Below, piece by piece: positions 51,072-55,612 of a stretch of 55,612 nucleotides of DNA; the stretch's first letter is position 1, and each line of letters begins with the position of its first letter. The notes beneath the pieces are model-generated. The model ran no database searches, was not told the origin of the DNA, and saw only the letters and a program-made list of their open reading frames with translations. A program made the position numbers and the translations under genes. The stretch is taken from assembly GCA_021838945.1 (NCBI GenBank), contig JAKCCH010000008.1:1-55612 (forward strand), read 5' to 3'. This DNA is from Actinomycetes bacterium (GTDB taxonomy: Bacteria; Actinomycetota; Acidimicrobiia; Acidimicrobiales; Bog-793).

Positions 51072-51935
51072 TCAGATCTTCGCGAGGAGGCGGCGCGCCG
51101 TGCGGGCGCTGCGTGCGAGCGGGCGCGTGAGTGGTCTCGCTTCGGCTGCCAGGAGGGCGGCCCGCGCGGCGCGGCGTAGGGTCGATCCCTGGCCGGATCG
51201 CTCGTGGTGCACCTCGTCGGCGAATGCGGGCACTCCTGCGCCGGGGTGGGGAGCCCACTCCCACAAGAAGACCCGTTGGCGGGCACGGACCTGGCCCGCT
51301 CCGGCGGCGCGGTCGGCGAGGATCGAGGCACGGTCGGAGGCGGCGCGGGCGCGGACGATGGCCGTCACCGCTTCGAGGCCGGCGCCGGCCCCGACCTCTG
51401 CGATGGCGGCACGAGCCTCGCGCCCGCCGCCGATCTCGACAGGCGGCAGTGCCAGTGTCAACTTGCCGGCAGTAGATGGCGACAGCGACGCCGCCAGGTG
51501 CTCCAGGACCTCGCCGCTCCCGACCTCGATGCGGTCTGACCGCGACCACAGGGCCTCTGCCGCCCTGCCACCGGCGCCGGAAGGAAGGTCGTGGAGCGAG
51601 TGCAGGCGGACGACCACCTCACCGGGTGCGTTGCGCAAGGCCATGGCGAGCGATGCGAGCCCGAACGCCCGGCCGGCACGAGAGGCGTTCTCCTCGAGGG
51701 GAAATCCCGGCTCGAGTTGGACGACGACGAAGTCAGCCTTCCGCACCGCCAGAGCGACTTCGACGGCCGACGCCGCGCCGCGTAGCTCGAGGTAGTCGTG
51801 GGCGACGGAGTTCTGCGTCGGGGAGAGCACCCGCAACGTCGCGCCCTTCTCTCTCAGCCTCAGCACCTCCGCGAGGAGCCCGCGGGAGCGCTCGGTGACG
51901 GGCGGGGGCAGCGTGCCGATCACGAGGGCGTTCAC
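51072..51935 (-). CDS. Glycosyltransferase-like protein lacking a clear donor domain
   Basis: A 287-residue protein from GTG 51935. The start NALVIGTLPPPVTERSRGLLAEVLRLREKGATLRVLSP and KADFVVVQLEPGFPLEENASRAG resemble the N-terminal acceptor half of a GT-B enzyme. The C-terminus is basic and helical (ARAALLAAEARPLTRPLARSARTARRLLAKI), with no donor-binding motif. It overlaps the upstream glycosyltransferase stop by 4 bases, so it may be a partner or degenerate half of it. Confidence 0.6.
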   Translation of the reverse strand: MNALVIGTLPPPVTERSRGLLAEVLRLREKGATLRVLSPTQNSVAHDYLELRGAASAVEVALAVRKADFVVVQLEPGFPLEENASRAGRAFGLASLAMALRNAPGEVVVRLHSLHDLPSGAGGRAAEALWSRSDRIEVGSGEVLEHLAASLSPSTAGKLTLALPPVEIGGGREARAAIAEVGAGAGLEAVTAIVRARAASDRASILADRAAGAGQVRARQRVFLWEWAPHPGAGVPAFADEVHHERSGQGSTLRRAARAALLAAEARPLTRPLARSARTARRLLAKI

Positions 51936-53104
51936 GAGAACCGCTCCAATGCACGTTCCACGCCGTCGAGGATCTTCGGCCAGGTGTAGTTCCCCAGCAC
52001 GTACTCCCGGCCGCTCGCGGCAAGCTCGGTTGCCAGCTTCGGCGCCTCGGCGATCATGCGCAGGCACTCGCCCATCTCGATCTCGTCGCCGTAGACGAGG
52101 CCCCCGCCGGACCGCTCGCAGTGCCAGGCCACCACCTCGCTCCCCATGTTGGCGATCACCGGTGTCGACGCGAGCCAGCTCTCCATGATTGTCCGGGAGA
52201 AGCTCTCGTTCGGGCTCGGTTGCAGGTACGCCTCCGCTGCCGCAAAGGCGTTCGACACCTCGTCGTCCTCCAGGTAGCCCAGGTCGATGATGCGCCGGTC
52301 GAGGACAGGCGGGATGTTCGTGTCGCCGACGCCGATGCTCACGAGATCGAGGTCGAGGCCGTGGCTGACGATGGCGGCGCCGAAACCCCGCACCGCCTGC
52401 GACCAACCTTTGCCTTCCTCCCGGCGCCCGGCACACAGCACGAAGGGACGCTCGATCCCATGGCGCTCCCGGAATCCTTCCGGATCGTAGGTGTCTGGCA
52501 CGTGCACGGCAGACCCGACGAGGCGATGGCGCGGGAGCGGCGCGAGGCGATGGCCGAGCTGGTGCTCCGGCTCGGACAGGAACCAGACCTCAGCCGCACC
52601 GGCGAGCGCGGCACTCACCGACCGGAGGGTCGCGTACGGTTCGTCGTGCAGGCACGGGATGAGGATGCTGCGCTCAGGCACGAGACCGATGCAGTACAGG
52701 GTCGTCCAGAACAGATAGGGCGAGAAGATGATGGCGTCGTAGTCGCGGCCCTCGCCGGCGATGTGGAAGTAGAGGTCCGGCACCCTCAGCCGGCTGTTGA
52801 TCCAGGCCAGCTCCTCCGCGTCGTCGAGATGGTCACCGGCGAAGATCCGCCGCTCGAAACCTGCCCACGCGACCGGGTCCGAGCGCGGCACCGTCTCGAA
52901 ACGCCGCACCGTCACCGCCCCGTCCTCCTCCACACCCGCCGGCAGGTCGTTGGCCCACGTGTGGTGGTCACTGGCAGTCGTCGTGAGGACCTCGACCTGG
53001 TGACCTCTTGCTGCGAGACCCCGCGCCTGCTCGCGCGCCATGGACTCGGACCCGCCGAGCACTCTCTCCCCGTAGCGGGGTGTCACGAACGCCAGCTTGG
53101 CCAC
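51932..53104 (-). CDS. Glycosyltransferase family 4
   Basis: A 390-residue GT-B enzyme beginning AKLAFVTPRYGERVLGGSESMAREQARGLAARGHQVEVLTT. The donor domain shows FVLCAGRREEGKGWSQAVRGF, DLGYLEDDEVSNAFAAAEAYLQPSPNESFSRTIMESWLASTPVIAN, with the E-x7-E-like pair. GTG 53104 is chosen because family members begin here and a TATCAT -10 lies 7 bases upstream. ATGs at 53122 and 53128 are alternatives. It is divergent from the secreted repeat protein. Confidence 0.88.
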   Translation of the reverse strand: MAKLAFVTPRYGERVLGGSESMAREQARGLAARGHQVEVLTTTASDHHTWANDLPAGVEEDGAVTVRRFETVPRSDPVAWAGFERRIFAGDHLDDAEELAWINSRLRVPDLYFHIAGEGRDYDAIIFSPYLFWTTLYCIGLVPERSILIPCLHDEPYATLRSVSAALAGAAEVWFLSEPEHQLGHRLAPLPRHRLVGSAVHVPDTYDPEGFRERHGIERPFVLCAGRREEGKGWSQAVRGFGAAIVSHGLDLDLVSIGVGDTNIPPVLDRRIIDLGYLEDDEVSNAFAAAEAYLQPSPNESFSRTIMESWLASTPVIANMGSEVVAWHCERSGGGLVYGDEIEMGECLRMIAEAPKLATELAASGREYVLGNYTWPKILDGVERALERFS

Positions 53105-53111
53105 GGCGGCG

Positions 53112-53117
53112 ATGATA
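53112..53117 (-). promoter_or_regulatory. -10 hexamer of the GT4 gene
   Basis: The minus strand reads TATCAT-cgccgcc-GTG, which gives a predicted start one base before GTG 53104. This also supports that start codon over the upstream ATGs. Confidence 0.4.
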
Positions 53118-53177
53118 CCCATGGCCATCGGGCAGCAAGCTGGAGCGGAAAGAACGCCTCGAGCACCACCTGTTCCG

Positions 53178-53183
53178 TATCAT
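53178..53183 (+). promoter_or_regulatory. -10 hexamer of the secreted repeat-protein gene
   Basis: TATCAT fits TAnnnT and predicts a leader of about 23 bases. The purine-rich AGCAGGGGG lies within it as the ribosome-binding site before ATG 53213. Confidence 0.45.
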
Positions 53184-53212
53184 TCGGCTGAACGTGAGCA
53201 GGGGGTGTCGTG

Positions 53213-55612
53213 ATGCGTGCTTCGACCGACGGGCGCAAGCTCGTTCTGGTCACTGCCGTGCTGGTCGCCTCCGCCATGGCAGCCGCCGTCCCGGGCCTCG
53301 GGATGGCCACCTCGACACCACCGGCTCGGCCGGCGCTCCCCGGACGAGCTCTGATGGCGGAAGGGCCGAGATCATCGTGTCCCGCCTCGAGCCCGACGGC
53401 GTTCGGCCTGCCGCGCTGGGAGCTCTGCGGCATCGGTGGGCAGTACCTCACCTCCCCCGTGGTCGGGACCATCGACGGGCAGAAGGTGGTCGTCGACGGC
53501 TCGGAGTCCGGCCTGGTGAACGTCGTGAACGCTCGAACGGGTGAGGAGATGCCGGGTTGGCCCGAGAGAGCGGACCTCGTCGGGAACACGGCGACGGCCA
53601 TCGACTCGAGCCCGGTGATCGCGTACCTCGACGGGCCGAACCGCGAGCCGAGCATCGTCGTCGGCCTCGGCACCCTCGAGGAGAGGTGCCAGAACGGCGG
53701 CGTCATGGCGTGGAACTACAACGGCAGGTTGAGGTTCCGGTTCCTCACGAGGAAGACCTTCTCGGAATGGCGTGGGTGCCCGGCCAGCTACACCAACGGC
53801 GTGTTCGACACGCCTGCCGTCGGCGACGTGACGGGCAACGGGCAACAGGACATCGTCTTCGGGTCCTGGGACCACTACCTCTACGCTCTGAACCCGCAGG
53901 GCAAGGTCCTCCGCGGCTTCCCGATCAACCGCGCCGACACGATCTGGTCCTCGCCGGCGCTGGCGGACGTCACCCACACGGGCAAGATGGACATCATCGA
54001 GGGCAGCGACGCGAACGGTTGGCGCGGTCCGAACGGCGGGCCGAAGTGCTTCAGCGGGTGGGTCTCGGACTACCGCTACGAGGACGGCGCCCCGCGGCTC
54101 GTCTGGGAGCACTGCCTCGCCGAGACCGTTTGGTCGAGCCCTGCCGTCACGACCTTCGGCTCGACACCTGTCGTCGTCGTCGGCACGTCGTTCTTCTCCG
54201 GCGCGGGACTGCATGTCCAGCCGGCCGAAGACGAGGTGTTCGCGTACGACGCGGCGAACGGCAGGCCGATCTCAGGGTGGCCGGTGAACACCGGGGGAGC
54301 CACGTTCGGCTCTCCGGCAGTGGGGCCTGCCTACCCGGGCGGGCCGACGGACGTGTTCGCGAGCTCCTGCGCGAACTGCCCCACGACCGGAGACGCGAGG
54401 GTGACGGCGTGGAACGAGAAGGGCCACCTTCTCTGGTCCCGCAACATCACGACGTACGGCGAGCTGCTCTCGTCGCCGACCCTTGCCAACGTCACCGACT
54501 TCAAGAGCCATGGGCTGGCGGACAACGACATCCTCATCGGCAACGTCTTGGGACTGTTCGTCCTCAGCGCCCGCACGGGCAATTATCTCGCCGGCACCAG
54601 CAGCACCGAGGCGATCGACAAGGGCTGCTACGTCGGCGGTGCGCCGGCTGTTGCGGCAGTGCCGGGCTCGAAGACCGGCTACATGATGTTCACCAACTGC
54701 GGCTACCACCCGGCGATGACCGTTCCTACGTATCTGCGCGGGTACGACGTCCCGCCTCCCTCCGATCCGTATCCGTGGCCCATGTTCCACGCGAACGCGC
54801 AACACACCGGAATCCCTGACCCGACGTCCACGACCCCGATCGCCTGCTCGACGCCGGCCGCGCCGAGCGGCTATCGCGTGTTCGGTCAGGCAGGCGCGGT
54901 CGCCGGCTTCGGAGCGGCGGAGAACTGCGGCGGTCTCTCCGATCGGATCCTGCCCGAGGACGTCGCCGGCATGGCGTCGACGCCGAACGGTGGCGGCTAC
55001 TGGCTGGCGCTCAAAGACGGAGCCGTCTACGCCTTCGGAGACGCCAGGTTCCACGGCGACCTCCGGACGAGGTCCTGGAGGGGCGGCCCGGCTGCTCCGG
55101 GCGCGCCGGTCACGGGCATCTCGTCATCGCCGGACGGGAAGGGCTACTTCCTCCTTGCGGGGGACGGATCCGTCTATGCCTTCGGGGACGCCCGGTACCA
55201 CGGTTCCAATGGCGACTACAGGAGCGCCGGCACGCCGCTCGCGATCGTGACAGACGACGCCACGGGCGGCTACTGGGTCGCCACGAGCAGCGGCGCTGTG
55301 TACAACTTCGACGCCCCGTTCTTCGGATCGAAGCCCGACGGGCACGCCTCCCCCATGGTCGGCATGGCAGCGAGCAGTGGGGACCACGGGTACTGGCTCG
55401 TGACGGCGAGCGGCTACGTGTACCACTTCGGGAAGGCCGGCAGCTACGGCTCGAGCCCTGGCAACAGGGTCGTCGGACTCACCGGCGCGGTCGGCGGGAA
55501 CGGCTACTACCTCGTGACCTCGAACGGCACGATCCTGTGCCACGGGCGGGCACCGAACGCGGGCACACAAGCGAGCCTCGGGGGCGAACCGGTGGCGGGC
55601 ATCTCGGCTCCT
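53213..55612 (+). CDS. Large secreted beta-propeller/repeat protein (3' end outside window)
   Basis: At least 800 residues, open to the window end. A signal peptide (about 9-32, LVLVTAVLVASAMAAAVPGLGMA) leads to a propeller-like region (about 70-540). This region has repeated SSPVIAYLDG, DTPAVGDVTGNGQQDIVFGSWDHYLYALNPQGK and SSPALADVTHTGKMDIIEGSD units, resembling FG-GAP/PQQ-type blades. From about 580 onward come repeats of the form GGGYWLALKDGAVYAFGDARFHG, GKGYFLLAGDGSVYAFGDARYHG, and GGYWVATSSGAVYNFDAPFFGS. These are common in secreted actinobacterial proteins. Paired cysteines suggest disulfides. Role unknown; adhesion or glycan binding is a guess. Confidence 0.85.
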   Translation, partial: MRASTDGRKLVLVTAVLVASAMAAAVPGLGMATSTPPARPALPGRALMAEGPRSSCPASSPTAFGLPRWELCGIGGQYLTSPVVGTIDGQKVVVDGSESGLVNVVNARTGEEMPGWPERADLVGNTATAIDSSPVIAYLDGPNREPSIVVGLGTLEERCQNGGVMAWNYNGRLRFRFLTRKTFSEWRGCPASYTNGVFDTPAVGDVTGNGQQDIVFGSWDHYLYALNPQGKVLRGFPINRADTIWSSPALADVTHTGKMDIIEGSDANGWRGPNGGPKCFSGWVSDYRYEDGAPRLVWEHCLAETVWSSPAVTTFGSTPVVVVGTSFFSGAGLHVQPAEDEVFAYDAANGRPISGWPVNTGGATFGSPAVGPAYPGGPTDVFASSCANCPTTGDARVTAWNEKGHLLWSRNITTYGELLSSPTLANVTDFKSHGLADNDILIGNVLGLFVLSARTGNYLAGTSSTEAIDKGCYVGGAPAVAAVPGSKTGYMMFTNCGYHPAMTVPTYLRGYDVPPPSDPYPWPMFHANAQHTGIPDPTSTTPIACSTPAAPSGYRVFGQAGAVAGFGAAENCGGLSDRILPEDVAGMASTPNGGGYWLALKDGAVYAFGDARFHGDLRTRSWRGGPAAPGAPVTGISSSPDGKGYFLLAGDGSVYAFGDARYHGSNGDYRSAGTPLAIVTDDATGGYWVATSSGAVYNFDAPFFGSKPDGHASPMVGMAASSGDHGYWLVTASGYVYHFGKAGSYGSSPGNRVVGLTGAVGGNGYYLVTSNGTILCHGRAPNAGTQASLGGEPVAGISAP

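Overview
The window is high-GC DNA with densely packed genes and many 4-base stop/start overlaps. The gene content points to an actinobacterium. Evidence includes a WhiB Fe-S protein, a PdtaS-type sensor kinase, a FolP2-type pteroate-synthase paralogue, a DUF3107 protein beside a pair of Get3/ArsA-like ATPases, a SigE-family ECF sigma factor and several leaderless-looking promoters. A complete System I (Ccm) cytochrome c maturation operon and secreted repeats of the G-YW-DG-V-FGDA type fit the class Acidimicrobiia better than mycobacteria or streptomycetes. That placement is inference.

Layout. 1-5253 (+): a tightly coupled operon with the C-terminal end of methionine synthase, a thioredoxin-TPR protein, a FolP2-like protein, HolA, an inositol-monophosphatase-family enzyme, a GNAT acetyltransferase and inorganic pyrophosphatase. 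5276-8471 (-): an MBOAT membrane acyltransferase with its SGNH partner. 8740-11228 (-): glycerophosphodiester phosphodiesterase and EtfBA. 11574 (+): whiB, preceded by a CRP-like palindrome. 11913-20214 (-): dGTPase, DUF3107, two Get3-like ATPases, a PHP phosphoesterase, PdtaS, an ECF sigma factor and a coupled membrane protein (putative anti-sigma).

20248-23468: an Fe-S locus with Mrp on the minus strand, divergent from a SufR-like regulator and a cysteine desulfurase. 23507-30214 (-): ccmABCDEFGHI. 30287-36385: gmd, a TetR regulator with a palindromic operator, an alpha/beta hydrolase, a damaged KAS III-like gene, a carboxymuconolactone-decarboxylase-family gene, an acyl-CoA dehydrogenase and a cold-shock protein. 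36498-40480: cysS and valS diverge from a 20-bp spacer in which their -10 hexamers overlap in one palindrome. 40468-43719 (-): a small lipoprotein, a UPF0104 flippase-like membrane protein and a secreted SpoIID-domain protein.

43828-53104 is a cell-surface glycan region: glycosyltransferases, a methyltransferase-like protein, a Wzm/Wzt ABC exporter with a C-terminal glycan-recognition domain, a small coiled-coil protein and an 810-residue double glycosyltransferase. From 53213 to the window end runs a large secreted beta-propeller/repeat protein, cut by the edge.

The genes suggest an aerobic or respiring envelope-rich bacterium with periplasmic c-type cytochromes, EtfAB and acyl-CoA dehydrogenase electron input, exported and O-acylated surface polysaccharide, and Fe-S based regulation by WhiB and the SufR-like protein. 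No tRNA, rRNA, CRISPR array, insertion sequence or prophage was recognised.
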